Shown piece after piece: positions 43,361 to 51,623 of a stretch of DNA of 64,000 bases. The position numbers were made by a program, and so were the translations under genes. The DNA comes from Blastopirellula marina (GTDB lineage Bacteria > Planctomycetota > Planctomycetia > Pirellulales > Pirellulaceae). Where the stretch lies: NCBI RefSeq assembly GCF_002967765.1, contig NZ_PUHY01000005.1, positions 434,001 through 498,000 of the forward strand. The letters are read 5' to 3'. Numbering within the stretch: position 1 is the first letter of the stretch; the number at the start of each line of letters is the position of its first letter. The notes below the pieces were generated by a model. The model saw nothing but the letters and a program-made list of their open reading frames with translations. It did not search any database and was not told where the DNA came from.

Positions 43361-44083
43361 CTACGCCGTCGTCTCAGCGTGCCGCGCCCCTCGGCGACGA
43401 CGCAGGGCATTCAAGCCTGCCAGGCCGGCACCGATAGCAATCAGCGCCATCGTCGATGGTTCCGGCACGGGTGCGACGGTCGACCCGTAGGTCAAGTTAT
43501 CGATAAGCGGGCTGAATGGCCGGTTCGTCGACGAGATTTCAATCTTGCCAATGCCGCCGAGATCTTGATAGCCGAAGAAGTTGCTCGCAGGGGCATTCGG
43601 GGCCGAAAGTAAACCGCTGGTATACAGCAGCGTGGTATCGTCCGCGCCAAACACCGTGATCGTGGCCGTATCGGCCGAGCCGTCGAACTCGAAGAAATCG
43701 AAGCCCGCGTCGGTTACGAAATCTTGAAAGTCGATAATCAGGCCCTGCCCCACCGCCAGCAGCGAGCCCGACGGGACGTTGTAAAAACCGCTGCGATCTA
43801 ACTGCAGAAAGGAAAAGCCTGCGGGGCCAGGATCGGCTGTGAACAACAATCCATCATTCACAATTCCGGGACCTTGGCCTCCCAAAATGGTCGAGGAATC
43901 GAGCGTGTCGAAGTCGGGCGCGGTCAAGGCGCTGCCGGTCCAGCTTTCGAAGTCTTCCGTACTGGCAGCTGCGCCCAGCGAGGTATCTAAGTCGTTGCGA
44001 GTTAAGAGGATACCTGCATCCGCCTCGACCACAATGCCCAAGGCCAATACCACGCACGCCACGATCGGTCGCATTACCCGCAT
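43361..44083 (-). CDS. PEP-CTERM secreted protein
   Basis: 240 aa from the ATG at 44083. Signal peptide (VACVVLALGIVVEADAG) at the N-terminus; C-terminus with Val-Pro-Glu-Pro-Ser-Thr, a hydrophobic segment and an Arg-Arg-Arg cluster: the PEP-CTERM sorting signal that exosortase handles. The body is a beta-rich domain with Phe-Glu-Ser-Trp near the start and Gly-Phe-Asp-Phe-Phe-Glu-Phe in the middle, as in many planctomycete surface proteins. No exosortase gene is in the window. Convergent with the ankyrin array. Confidence 0.85.
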   Translation of the reverse strand: MRVMRPIVACVVLALGIVVEADAGILLTRNDLDTSLGAAASTEDFESWTGSALTAPDFDTLDSSTILGGQGPGIVNDGLLFTADPGPAGFSFLQLDRSGFYNVPSGSLLAVGQGLIIDFQDFVTDAGFDFFEFDGSADTATITVFGADDTTLLYTSGLLSAPNAPASNFFGYQDLGGIGKIEISSTNRPFSPLIDNLTYGSTVAPVPEPSTMALIAIGAGLAGLNALRRRRGARHAETTA

Positions 44084-44658
44084 CTTCTCGTCTCTGTTGC
44101 ATTCGATGTCTGAAAACTCAGCCCGCCTCGAATGGGTAGACGTGGGCCGAGAGCAGAAAATGCAATTATAACTTGAGCGGGGGGGTGGTAGAATAGGTAA
44201 AATGGGTAAATGGATGGCGTCTTTTGACCTGCAGCCCACATCGAGTAGATCGGCCCGCCGGTATCGAGTCAGCTACTTCGCGATGCACCTGACTGGCGTT
44301 CCCTTGATTTCAATCTGCCAAAGCAAAGAGGTCACCGCCTGGCACCTCGATCTTCGCGTTCACGCTTAGTCCGCGCCGGTGACGTTCGAGGTGGCATGCG
44401 GATCGACATCTCCTCATTCGCAACAGGGCCAAGTAGTTCCGGTGCGCCGAGATACAACCTGCTTCCAGGTACGCTTGGCTTCTACCATTTTCATCTTTCG
44501 TATCGGAAATGGTCCCGCGCATCTTACCGTAGAAATTTGGCTCGGCAGGAAACATCGGGCATAATAAGGGGCACCCCCATTACCGCTCGCCGCGTGCGTG
44601 GAACGCATGGTGAAGCTGGCGGTTCGCCCCCCTTCTCTTAGCAACGAATGGAGTAATC
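44084..44658. other. Intergenic region, no gene seen
   Basis: 575 bases. Short frames exist on both strands but none has a good ribosome site or recognisable product. A GGAG stands before the ATG of the next gene; no clear promoter was placed. Confidence 0.5.
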
Positions 44659-45093
44659 ATGGCCGTCGATTACAGGAACCTTAGTCCGAGCGACTTTGAT
44701 TTCGATTCATGCACTTACCTCGGCCCCACGGCCACGGTTGATCTGGCCGGGCAAAAGGTCACGCTGACCTTCGAGGTCGATTTGGTCTCGGACGAAACGG
44801 TCGCCTTGTTCCGCAAGCTCGCCCAAGGCTGGCTCGACAACATGCCGATCATCTGTGAAGTCACGCAGCGCCACCTGCAAGTGCTGGGACCCGATCATGA
44901 AGTCGAATCAGGCGAACTCGAACTGCAAGACATCACGCTCAACTTCGAAGACCAAACCGAAAACCCCAGCTGCGTCTTCTTCAACTACCAACTCGAAGAC
45001 GAACTCGACAGCGACCTCTGCCTCGAATTCCCGATCGAACACTTCGAAGTCGATTGGACCAAACCCATCATCGCCGAAGACGACTACGTGTAA
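44659..45093 (+). CDS. Acidic protein of unknown function
   Basis: 144 aa, soluble, strongly acidic, with a Leu-Glu-Leu-Gln-Asp-Ile-Thr-Leu segment repeated in idea by alternating polar and hydrophobic residues, pointing to beta strands. ATGGAG stands a few bases before the ATG. No family recognised; the size and charge resemble small immunity-type proteins in this neighbourhood. Confidence 0.6.
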   Translation: MAVDYRNLSPSDFDFDSCTYLGPTATVDLAGQKVTLTFEVDLVSDETVALFRKLAQGWLDNMPIICEVTQRHLQVLGPDHEVESGELELQDITLNFEDQTENPSCVFFNYQLEDELDSDLCLEFPIEHFEVDWTKPIIAEDDYV

Positions 45094-45126
45094 CGCCGAC
45101 CACGGCAAGCAAGTCGCAATCACCAA

Positions 45127-45160
45127 TCCGTAGGATGTGTCTCGACGCACGATGTGCTGC
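45127..45160. repeat. Hairpin repeat, family 5, diverged copy
   Basis: CGTAGGATGTGTCTCGACGCAC, the reversed form of the family 5 stem at 53.4 and 34.4 kb. Imperfect. Confidence 0.4.
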
Positions 45161-45248
45161 ATCGCCGGGAAACCTCTCGGGGACATGTTTCCGATTGCCC
45201 GTGTCGACACCATGACTTAACCAGCAAGGTTAACAGGAAGCTCCCCGC

Positions 45249-45536
45249 ATGGACTACCGCCAGATGTCGTTCGAGCAGATTCATGATGACTTGCTCGAGA
45301 CGGTGAACGATTTGTATTACAACGCTTGCCAGCAACCGTTGGAACGGTTGTTGCTCGACTTCGATCAGATCGACGAAACGAAGCAGATCGCTCCCAGCGC
45401 GCGGTTGGTCGACCTGATGCAAGAGCTTCTCACGTACGATACCAATCAGCTCGATCCCCACGCCCAATCGCTGATGCGGGCCGCGGTCGATGAAATGTTG
45501 AAACTGGCTGGTCCGGCGTCCGATTCGATGAAATAA
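45249..45536 (+). CDS. Small helical protein of unknown function
   Basis: 95 aa, fully helical with heptad-like Leu spacing and no membrane segment. Starts shortly after a GGAAG. No family recognised. It lies between two acidic or SUKH-type genes. Confidence 0.55.
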   Translation: MDYRQMSFEQIHDDLLETVNDLYYNACQQPLERLLLDFDQIDETKQIAPSARLVDLMQELLTYDTNQLDPHAQSLMRAAVDEMLKLAGPASDSMK

Positions 45537-45596
45537 TGTCGACTCGCAACTTTTCATCCGCCACTGTCATGCGGCTGGGCCGCACGGGGAACGGGC

Positions 45597-46334
45597 ATGC
45601 AGTTCGAATACAAAACAGTTCTGCTCGAGATCGATCGTACGCTCTGGCGTCGGGCATTAGATGATTCTTCCGTCGATCGCGTGCAAGCCACGCTCGACAA
45701 ATTGGGCCGCGACGGTTGGGAACTCGTCAGCGTGTGGCCGATTACCGATGGACGAAGCCCGCCGCAAATCGATCACGCGATTCATTACTTTAAACGCCCC
45801 GTTGCCAGCCACCCCATGGCGGAAGCATCCGCGATCCTGGCCACATCGCCCGGCAAGACAAAAGATTCGTGCGACAAGATCCTGGCTCAACTGAAAGAGG
45901 CCGGGATTGAAGTCGCTACCGATGGCGAACAATCGGAAGCCGCGATCGAGTCGCTCGAAACGCTACTCGGACGCCCGCTGCCCCGCAGCTACCGCGAGTT
46001 CGTCCAGGCATACGGATTCGCTGGACCGGAGTACAACCCTTACCGAGGTATCGTCAACAACGATCCCACCACCGAGGCCGGCGAATCGGCCTATTTTCAA
46101 ACATTGCTGTTGCGGAAATCGTGGGACCTGCCCGACCAGTACCTGGTAGTTTGGTACGAATACGACCTCGACATGGCAACCTGCATCGACCTGGCCAAAC
46201 CAACGAGCGACGGCGAATGCCTCATCGTGCAGATCGAACGAGACTATCGCAACCACCTAGACATCACGACCGAAGCCAACAACTTCTTCACCGCCTTCCA
46301 AACCCACATGAGCGATCTGATTGAAAGCCAGTGA
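45597..46334 (+). CDS. DUF4177-SUKH fusion protein
   Basis: 245 aa. Residues 1-65 look like a DUF4177 domain (Phe-Glu-Tyr-Lys-Thr at the start, Leu-Gly-Arg-Asp-Gly-Trp-Glu-Leu-Val near 45). After a linker, residues 110-235 look like a SUKH (SMI1/KNR4) domain: Ile-Glu-Ser-Leu-Glu-Thr-Leu-Leu-Gly-Arg-Pro-Leu-Pro-Arg-Ser-Tyr-Arg-Glu-Phe, then Tyr-Leu-Val-Val-Trp. SUKH domains often neutralise toxins; DUF4177 has no known role. First of three SUKH genes within 3.5 kb. Confidence 0.7.
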   Translation: MQFEYKTVLLEIDRTLWRRALDDSSVDRVQATLDKLGRDGWELVSVWPITDGRSPPQIDHAIHYFKRPVASHPMAEASAILATSPGKTKDSCDKILAQLKEAGIEVATDGEQSEAAIESLETLLGRPLPRSYREFVQAYGFAGPEYNPYRGIVNNDPTTEAGESAYFQTLLLRKSWDLPDQYLVVWYEYDLDMATCIDLAKPTSDGECLIVQIERDYRNHLDITTEANNFFTAFQTHMSDLIESQ

Positions 46335-46340
46335 GCAGTA

Positions 46341-46385
46341 GCAACCGTAGGCTGGAATCGGCCCCAGCGCCTTCCAGCAAGCCCG
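46341..46385. repeat. Hairpin repeat, family 1, copy a
   Basis: AACCGTAGGCTGGAAT...TTCCAGCAAG with arms GCTGGAA and TTCCAGC. Five copies lie within 46.3-51.6 kb, in the spaces between small immunity-type genes. Confidence 0.8.
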
Positions 46386-46426
46386 GCTGGAATACGGGAG
46401 AAGATCGACTGACCAACGGAAATCAC

Positions 46427-46891
46427 ATGTTTCATTTTCTGACAAGCATCATGCGAGACGGAACTGGCGAACCAGATTTCCCCAACGTCCGTTTCCCAGT
46501 TACCGCCGAAGATATCGAGAGTGCAGAGCGTCGAATAGGAAACCCCTTTCCAGAGCAGCTACGAAAGTTCTTTTGCCAGATTGGAAGCGGATTCTTGAAG
46601 GCTCCGCAAAGCGATACATCAAGAACCGATTTCAAGTACATCAATCGATTTCTTGATCCTGATGAAGTCGCTGAACTGTTCCTTGGCGAAGACGAGGACA
46701 TTTTCCCGAGCGAAGGCTTCGACGATGGGGAGCTACCTTTCTTTGAGATCGGTGATCGACTGTATCTCGTATTGCGAGACGGCCAAGTTTGTTGGCCGTT
46801 TGGTGACGTAATCAGCCAAAACCTTCTTGCATTCGTAACGGAACTGGCAAACAACCCAAGGTTCTATCACGAAGCCTACGGGCTGGAATAA
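46427..46891 (+). CDS. SUKH (SMI1/KNR4) protein
   Basis: 154 aa from the ATG at 46427. The sequence Ile-Glu-Ser-Ala-Glu-Arg-Arg-Ile-Gly-Asn-Pro-Phe-Pro-Glu-Gln-Leu-Arg-Lys-Phe-Phe near residue 30-49, then Gly-Ser-Gly-Phe-Leu, is the classical SUKH entry. A later Leu-Pro-Phe-Phe-Glu-Ile-Gly-Asp matches the strand that follows. The last residues (Gly-Leu-Glu) and the TAA are supplied by a family 1 repeat. Possible immunity protein without an adjacent toxin. Confidence 0.75.
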   Translation: MFHFLTSIMRDGTGEPDFPNVRFPVTAEDIESAERRIGNPFPEQLRKFFCQIGSGFLKAPQSDTSRTDFKYINRFLDPDEVAELFLGEDEDIFPSEGFDDGELPFFEIGDRLYLVLRDGQVCWPFGDVISQNLLAFVTELANNPRFYHEAYGLE

Positions 46892-46918
46892 GCCCCAGCG
46901 CACTATAGCAAGCCCCGC
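46876..46918. repeat. Hairpin repeat, family 1, copy b
   Basis: GGGCTGGAATAAGCCCCAGCG and following bases; its TAA is the stop codon of the SUKH gene it overlaps. Confidence 0.75.
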
Positions 46919-47138
46919 AACCAACTCGCCATTACTCCGTAGAATGCCATGCTTACGTCTGCGTGGGCTTTGACACTGTAAATGTATTGCAAGAAATGGC
47001 AGATATTCGGTAGGTTACGCTTCGTTAGACTTTGAGTTTTCGAGCAAAAGAACGGGCTCTCTCGAAAGGACATGAACGTTGGTACCAATATTCCATATTA
47101 TCTATGTGGTAATTGCTGCTTCTGGTCTTTTGAAGAGC

Positions 47139-47549
47139 ATGGATCTGTCACATCAACAGCTTCTTACCGCTGACAAACAAGTGTTTTCAAGAACCGAATT
47201 TCCAGGCGTATTTCTTAAATTCTCCAAGACCTTCTCGGGGCGCATTATCGCCATTAAACGACAACAAACGGTTCGCGATGTCAGATTTCATGATCAAACA
47301 GGACGCTCTCGCATCGTTCCACGCGACCCAGATCAGAAGTTCATAGAAGGAGAGGGCCTTAATTTCAGTTTTAATCAAACAGAAAAGATTGATGTTGTCA
47401 TTCTCCGAAGAGACATGCAAATCGTAATAGTGACCGACTTTGCGATTCGAACTGACACGATCGACGATGAACTGGTCAAGCTCATGTGGGTCGAAAAGGT
47501 GTTTCCAGACAACCTTTGCTCGTTGGGGCCAACTGCCTTAGTGGATTAA
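47139..47549 (+). CDS. Hypothetical protein, start uncertain
   Basis: 136 aa from the ATG at 47139. The frame is open back to 47079. A better ribosome site (AAAGGAC) precedes an ATG at about 47070 in another frame, which gives only 33 codons (MNVGTNIPYYLCGN...). The 5' part may therefore carry a frameshift. The chosen frame is beta-rich, basic, and ends Leu-Gly-Pro-Thr-Ala-Leu-Val-Asp. No family recognised. It lies between two family 1 repeats. Confidence 0.5.
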   Translation: MDLSHQQLLTADKQVFSRTEFPGVFLKFSKTFSGRIIAIKRQQTVRDVRFHDQTGRSRIVPRDPDQKFIEGEGLNFSFNQTEKIDVVILRRDMQIVIVTDFAIRTDTIDDELVKLMWVEKVFPDNLCSLGPTALVD

Positions 47550-47552
47550 AGC

Positions 47553-47598
47553 GAACCGTAGGCTGGAATAAGCCCCAGCGCATTACAGCATGCCCCGC
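47553..47598. repeat. Hairpin repeat, family 1, copy c
   Basis: GAACCGTAGGCTGGAATAAGC and following; arms GCTGGAAT/ATTACAGC with one mismatch. Confidence 0.8.
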
Positions 47599-47627
47599 TT
47601 GATGAGACTTCGGAAAGCAATGCGGTT

Positions 47628-48515
47628 CTACTCACAATAAAGATAGCTCCACGGTTTTGACATCAGCCTCTTTCGTCCCAACTCAGATATCTTCGTGTCA
47701 GAAATAAGCAATTCTTCAAGCTTCGGCAAATTCAAAAAGTATTCAACAATCCCATCATCGAGCGGCATGTCCAACAGTGACAACTCCCTGAGATTGGGAC
47801 AGGTTCCAAGCTGCCTAAGATCACTTGTTCCCACGTTCATGCCGCCGAGTAAAAGCGATTTGAGGCTCGGAATTTGACCTAGATATCCGATGCCGCAGCC
47901 AGTTATTGGAACATCGCTGATGCTAAGCCTGTCCATCGTGGTTGATTCAGAAAGATGACGACAGGTTTCGTCGCCGCATGCACCATGCGAAAACATGACA
48001 CGTTTCAACTGGCTGCGGGCGATGTTTTGAAAACAGCCATCGCTGAGATTCTCACACAATTCAAGAGAGAGTTCCTCTAACACTGGCAGATCTAGGAGTT
48101 TCTGTACATCGGCAGATTGAAATCCGCTTTCGGATAACTTCAATACCTGAAGCGAAGGGCAACCGGCAAGTGCCTTAGCGGCAGCCGCTGTTTCGCGACA
48201 AGGATTACACCTGATTTCCTCAATATAGGGCAATGTCTTCAAGACATCATACGCGAACCCGGTAACATTCGTATCAACAAAGGATAACCTTTTCAGGCGT
48301 GGCAGTTGCTCGATGTGCCTGAATGCATTATCGGTGAGAGAACAATAGTCGACATCCAGCTCGATCAGACTGGTTATGGTGCATACGGCTAGGAACTGAG
48401 TGTCATTCCCTTCAAGGAGTGCCTTGGTACATTGTCCATCCGCATTATACAAGAGTTTCAACACGCCCTTCCGTATGGCCTGCTCGATAACTGTTGAAGG
48501 ATCTTCATTCGTCAT
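47628..48515 (-). CDS. Leucine-rich repeat protein
   Basis: 295 aa from the ATG at 48515 (MTNEDPS); the frame extends further upstream only through a repeat copy. About eight to nine leucine-rich repeats are visible with the pattern Leu-x-x-Leu-x-Leu (for example LKRLSFVDTNVTGFAYDVL, LEELSLELCENLSDGCF, LRELSLLDMPLDDGIVEYF). No signal peptide, so cytoplasmic. LRR proteins bind other proteins; in this neighbourhood a role as an immunity-type or effector-type binder is possible but unproven. Confidence 0.75.
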   Translation of the reverse strand: MTNEDPSTVIEQAIRKGVLKLLYNADGQCTKALLEGNDTQFLAVCTITSLIELDVDYCSLTDNAFRHIEQLPRLKRLSFVDTNVTGFAYDVLKTLPYIEEIRCNPCRETAAAAKALAGCPSLQVLKLSESGFQSADVQKLLDLPVLEELSLELCENLSDGCFQNIARSQLKRVMFSHGACGDETCRHLSESTTMDRLSISDVPITGCGIGYLGQIPSLKSLLLGGMNVGTSDLRQLGTCPNLRELSLLDMPLDDGIVEYFLNLPKLEELLISDTKISELGRKRLMSKPWSYLYCE

Positions 48516-48549
48516 TCTCGGACTCCAAGAAGGCGACTCAATAGCCGTA

Positions 48550-48594
48550 GCAACCGTAGGCTGGAATAAGCCCCAGCGCATTCCAGCAAGCCCC
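48550..48594. repeat. Hairpin repeat, family 1, copy d
   Basis: Full-length copy with perfect arms GCTGGAAT/ATTCCAGC. It ends at the stop codon of the SUKH gene on the minus strand. Confidence 0.8.
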
Positions 48595-49115
48595 TATTGC
48601 AGCCAGCCTTTTTGTTTTAAGTAATCCAGCCATTCGTTGTTTTCTATTTCCGTCGGTGGAACTTCGAATAGCGAATAGAAACCCTCTCCCATTAACATAT
48701 GGTCCAGGAAATCACCGAAGGAATTAGCCAAGACAATGCAGTGCGAGTCGGATTCGATTTCAACACCATATTGAATGATTTCGCCATTGATGCGCATTGA
48801 GATGCAGTTGCCTTCAGGATCTTCTGCGAATGGGAACACCTGTAACTTCTCTGAGATTGGTCGCCACCGATTTATCAAGTCCCTAATTGCTGGCATCCTT
48901 GACGCTCCACTTCCAAAGAATTCGTACATCCACAAACCTGCGCCATCGGTAATCGCCAAAAATCGGCAGTAGTCACCGGCGATGAATGGATATTGTTCTC
49001 GCAAGTGAGTGATGAATCTCTCATCCGCTGGCCCCGCCGAGCGGAACACAATTTTCAGATTCGACACTGTTTGCGAATCTGCAATTGTCGTTCGTAGTTT
49101 TTCATCCCAGCCCAT
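48594..49115 (-). CDS. SUKH (SMI1/KNR4) protein with IS-derived start
   Basis: 173 aa from the ATG at 49115 (MGWDEKL). The entry motif is partly diverged (Ile-Thr-His-Leu-Arg-Glu-Gln-Tyr-Pro-Phe-Ile-Ala-Gly-Asp-Tyr-Cys-Arg-Phe-Leu-Ala), but Asp-Gly-Ala-Gly-Leu-Trp and Val-Leu-Ala-Asn-Ser-Phe-Gly-Asp-Phe-Leu fit the SUKH fold. The first 14 bases overlap, in another frame, the end of an IS3-type orfA remnant, so the present start lies in IS sequence and the original N-terminus may be lost. Confidence 0.65.
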   Translation of the reverse strand: MGWDEKLRTTIADSQTVSNLKIVFRSAGPADERFITHLREQYPFIAGDYCRFLAITDGAGLWMYEFFGSGASRMPAIRDLINRWRPISEKLQVFPFAEDPEGNCISMRINGEIIQYGVEIESDSHCIVLANSFGDFLDHMLMGEGFYSLFEVPPTEIENNEWLDYLKQKGWLQ

Positions 49116-49251
49116 CAAACTTCTTCTTCCAGCGATAGAACGTCTGTTGGCTGATCCCCAGCTTTCGACAAACCTCCTCAACTGGCACACCCGACTCGGC
49201 CTGCTTGAGGGCAAAGGCAATCTGCTCATGCGTAAATCGAGACTTCTTCAT
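49102..49251 (-). pseudogene. IS3-family orfA remnant
   Basis: 49 codons (MKKSRFTHEQIAFALKQAES and on) with the HTH Val-Cys-Arg-Lys-Leu-Gly-Ile-Ser-Gln-Gln-Thr-Phe-Tyr-Arg-Trp-Lys of IS3-type orfA proteins. The frame is cut by TGA just after Phe-Asp-Gly-Leu-Gly, where intact proteins continue with a leucine zipper; no orfB follows. The cut lies at the start of the SUKH gene. Confidence 0.8.
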
Positions 49252-49399
49252 GGTCATCTTCTCCTCGAAAAGGATGGCCCGATTTTACCTCGATTTTCTC
49301 ATTTTGAATGGCTCAGATTTTGGGTTGCAGGTCAGTTGATGTTGGTAATCAAATCCATACCAGAGCCAGGGCTGGCTCTTAATTGAGCGCATCAATTAG

Positions 49400-49552
49400 G
49401 ACGTTATCGAGTTCGCTGCTTACCTTCGCCGACGCTCTGGCCGCTATCTTGCACAGTTGGAATGCGTGCTGCGAACGATCGCCAAGTTGACGGTAGGCGA
49501 TCGCCACAATCGCAAAGAAGCTCGCCTGATCAAACGCCGCCCAAAACCGTAA
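49400..49552 (+). pseudogene. IS4-type transposase C-terminal remnant
   Basis: 50 codons after an in-frame TAG: Glu-Phe-Ala-Ala-Tyr-Leu-Arg-Arg-Arg-Ser-Gly-Arg-Tyr-Leu, then Leu-Arg-Thr-Ile-Ala, Val-Gly-Asp-Arg, and the final Ile-Lys-Arg-Arg-Pro-Lys-Pro and TAA, an ending typical of IS4-type transposases. No upstream part remains. The rest of the 552-base space between the SUKH gene and the next gene holds only this and the IS3 remnant. Confidence 0.6.
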
Positions 49553-49670
49553 ACACTCCTGCAGTCAGCTCGAAAGTCGATCAGAACCCAGGAGGCTACA
49601 ATGAGTTGGAGCTTAAGTTCGTGCCATTCAGTCCTGACACATTCTTCTTCTCGGATTAATCGGAGGCAGT

Positions 49671-50096
49671 CTACTTCTGAGGAAGCTTCGGTGTGACTTC
49701 AACCCTAGCCTTAAGGCACAGAGAATTCAGATCATCCATGAAGGGATGCACAAGCCGTATGATATCGTATCGACGCCGATATTCGTCAACGATCCATGGT
49801 TCTAAGGTGCCTGTGTTTTTGTCCTCGATGATCAACCATTCACCGCAAACTGACCTTCTCACTATCTCACCAGCATAGGCCAGTAGAGGTGAAAACAGCG
49901 ATTCTTGTTGCTCTTGAAAGCTTTTGTTAGACCATCTCGACAAAATGCGACCTTCGACCATTTCTAGGCTGAATGTACTGAAGTCAAGGATGTCGCGATC
50001 TAGCCCAAGAAGGTTCGCGAGTTCGTCGACATGCTCGTCGATATGATTCTCCCATTTATCGTGTATTATTCCATGTAATATATGAATGCCATGCAT
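49671..50096 (-). CDS. Hypothetical protein in immunity-gene neighbourhood
   Basis: 141 aa, soluble. Starts with a His-rich segment (His-Gly-Ile-His-Ile-Leu-His-Gly-Ile-Ile-His), contains Glu-Trp-Leu-Ile-Ile-Glu-Asp and ends basic. No family recognised. Similar in size to small immunity proteins. Confidence 0.55.
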   Translation of the reverse strand: MHGIHILHGIIHDKWENHIDEHVDELANLLGLDRDILDFSTFSLEMVEGRILSRWSNKSFQEQQESLFSPLLAYAGEIVRRSVCGEWLIIEDKNTGTLEPWIVDEYRRRYDIIRLVHPFMDDLNSLCLKARVEVTPKLPQK

Positions 50097-50195
50097 GGTG
50101 TGTTCTTTAGTTCTTTATTGTCTTGCTGTTGTGTGTAATGGCAGATTCTGCGATTGCAATGTGATAGTCTAAATTCCTTAATTGCTATGGATATT

Positions 50196-50300
50196 AATGT
50201 CTGCGCACGCAATCTAAGCTTGCTCAGACGTTTTATCCACGGATTCCTGGGGCTTCCGTTGGTCGCCCCTGTTTAATTCGCAACGCAGTCCTCAATTATA
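50196..50300. repeat. Dispersed repeat, family 2, copy 3
   Basis: Shares TGTCTGCGC at one end and the core GGGGCTTCCGTTGGTCGCCCC plus AATTCGCAACGCAG at the other with the copies at 3.4, 37.7 and 52.4 kb; the middle has diverged. Confidence 0.65.
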
Positions 50301-50356
50301 GATTCGGGTCTTTGTTTTATTGCGACAGCAGGACAATCGTGTTTCTGCAAAACTAG

Positions 50357-51296
50357 GCTCTGTCAGAAAACAGTAATTTGACTTTCATTTCCCGACCTCC
50401 AACCGTTGAAGAGCATTTTCTCTTTTCAACGCACGGAGGTCCTCCATAGCACGCCATCGTCTCACCGATGATCAATGGGAATTGATTGCTGGCATCTTTC
50501 CGCCGCCTGCTCGCACAGGCCGGCCACGAGTCGATCGGCGGATGGTGGTCGATGGCATTCTGTGGATCATGAGGACCGGTGCTCCCTGGCGTGACTTGCC
50601 GGAAGAGTTCGGCAAGTGGGGCACGGTCTACGACCTGTTCACGACGTGGAATCAGTACGGAACGCTTGATGACATCCTGGATCTGCTGCGTTCTGCTCAC
50701 GTGGATGCGGGGGCGATCGACAACGAGTTGTGGTGCGTCGATGGCACGACCGTGCGAGCTGCCAGGTGTGCTGCTGGAGCCGTGAAAGGGGGCGGATGAG
50801 TAGGCTAGCTGTGAAGCCTTAGGCCGCAGTCGTGGCGGTTTTAGCACCAAAATCCATTTACTGTGTGACTCGCATGGCCACCCGCTGCATGCCGTTCTTT
50901 CACCTGGCCAAGCCCATGAGTCCAGTTGCTTGCACGAGTTGCTGGAGACGTGCGAAGTGCGAGGCGATGAATCGGATGAAATCATCACGCCCATCTTTCT
51001 CGCTGGCGACAAAGGGTACCGTGCCGAGTGGATCGACGAGTACCTAGTCGAGACTGGCATACTGCCCACCATCCCCAGCAAATCAAACGAAGACCGAGAC
51101 GCACGCTTCGTTGAGTTTGACCGGCAAACATACCGGCGACGCAACATCGTCGAACGCTTGATCGGCTGGCTGAAAGAATGCCGCCGCATCCTAACTCGCT
51201 TCGAGAAGCGAGCGAGAAACTTCCTCGGGATGCTGAAGTGGGCCTTCATTCAACGGTACTTGAAAACGATGGGTTGATAGGGTTTTCTGACAGAGC
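50357..51296 (+). mobile_element. IS5-like insertion sequence (IS427-type), decayed
   Basis: 940 bases with terminal inverted repeats GCTCTGTCAGAAAAC and GTTTTCTGACAGAGC, flanked on both sides by CTAG (50353-50356 and 51297-51300), which is a 4-bp target duplication of the IS5 kind. It contains one transposase gene that is broken. Confidence 0.85.
50446..51277 (+). pseudogene. Broken IS5-family transposase
   Basis: The first frame (His-Arg-Leu-Thr-Asp-Asp-Gln-Trp-Glu-Leu-Ile-Ala at its start, then Gly-Arg-Pro-Arg-Val-Asp-Arg-Arg, Trp-Arg-Asp-Leu-Pro and the DDE Asp in Cys-Val-Asp-Gly-Thr) ends with TGA at 50797-50799. The second frame, shifted, resumes as Leu-Gly-Arg-Ser-Arg-Gly-Gly-Phe-Ser-Thr-Lys-Ile-His and runs to 51277 with the C-terminal Arg-Arg-Asn-Ile-Val-Glu-Arg. 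Between them the second frame has its own TAG at 50801-50803, so even a frameshift would not join them. The expected start codon reads ATA (50446) behind a GGAGG. Confidence 0.8.
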
Positions 51297-51347
51297 CTAG
51301 TGTTCTATCAAACGTTGGCCAAGTAATTCGCATTGCTTGGTGTCCTC

Positions 51348-51623
51348 TCACAGATCAAATTCACCATATTTAAAATTCTTAAGCGTTGGAATATTTCGCG
51401 TTGTGCCGATAGGTGTTCCGATCTTAACATATCGAACTTGTCCCTCACCCAGCGCCCGTTGAATCTGTCGTGCAACTTCTTTTGACCGTCCCCGCTTTCG
51501 AACCATTGCTGACAGAACGTCTTCAAGGTACTCCTTGGTCCCTTGCTGTACGATTTGCCCATTGGGTAACGTACGAGTTCCTAGTAACCGTAGGCTGGAA
51601 TAAGCCCCAGCGCATTCCAGCAA
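51348..51623 (-). pseudogene. Orphan C-terminal fragment, possible toxin tip
   Basis: About 79 codons from Gly-Thr-Arg-Thr-Leu-Pro-Asn-Gly-Gln to Lys-Asn-Phe-Lys-Tyr-Gly-Glu-Phe-Asp-Leu with basic helices in between. The only upstream extension runs through a family 1 repeat, so the gene's 5' part was cut there. Its place among immunity-type genes fits the discarded tip of a polymorphic toxin, but no toxin family was recognised. Confidence 0.4.

Noticed and set aside
50797-50805. Programmed frameshift that would make the IS5-like transposase functional
   Set aside because: Frame 0 stops at TGA 50797-50799 and the shifted frame has its own TAG at 50801-50803, so one slip cannot pass both.
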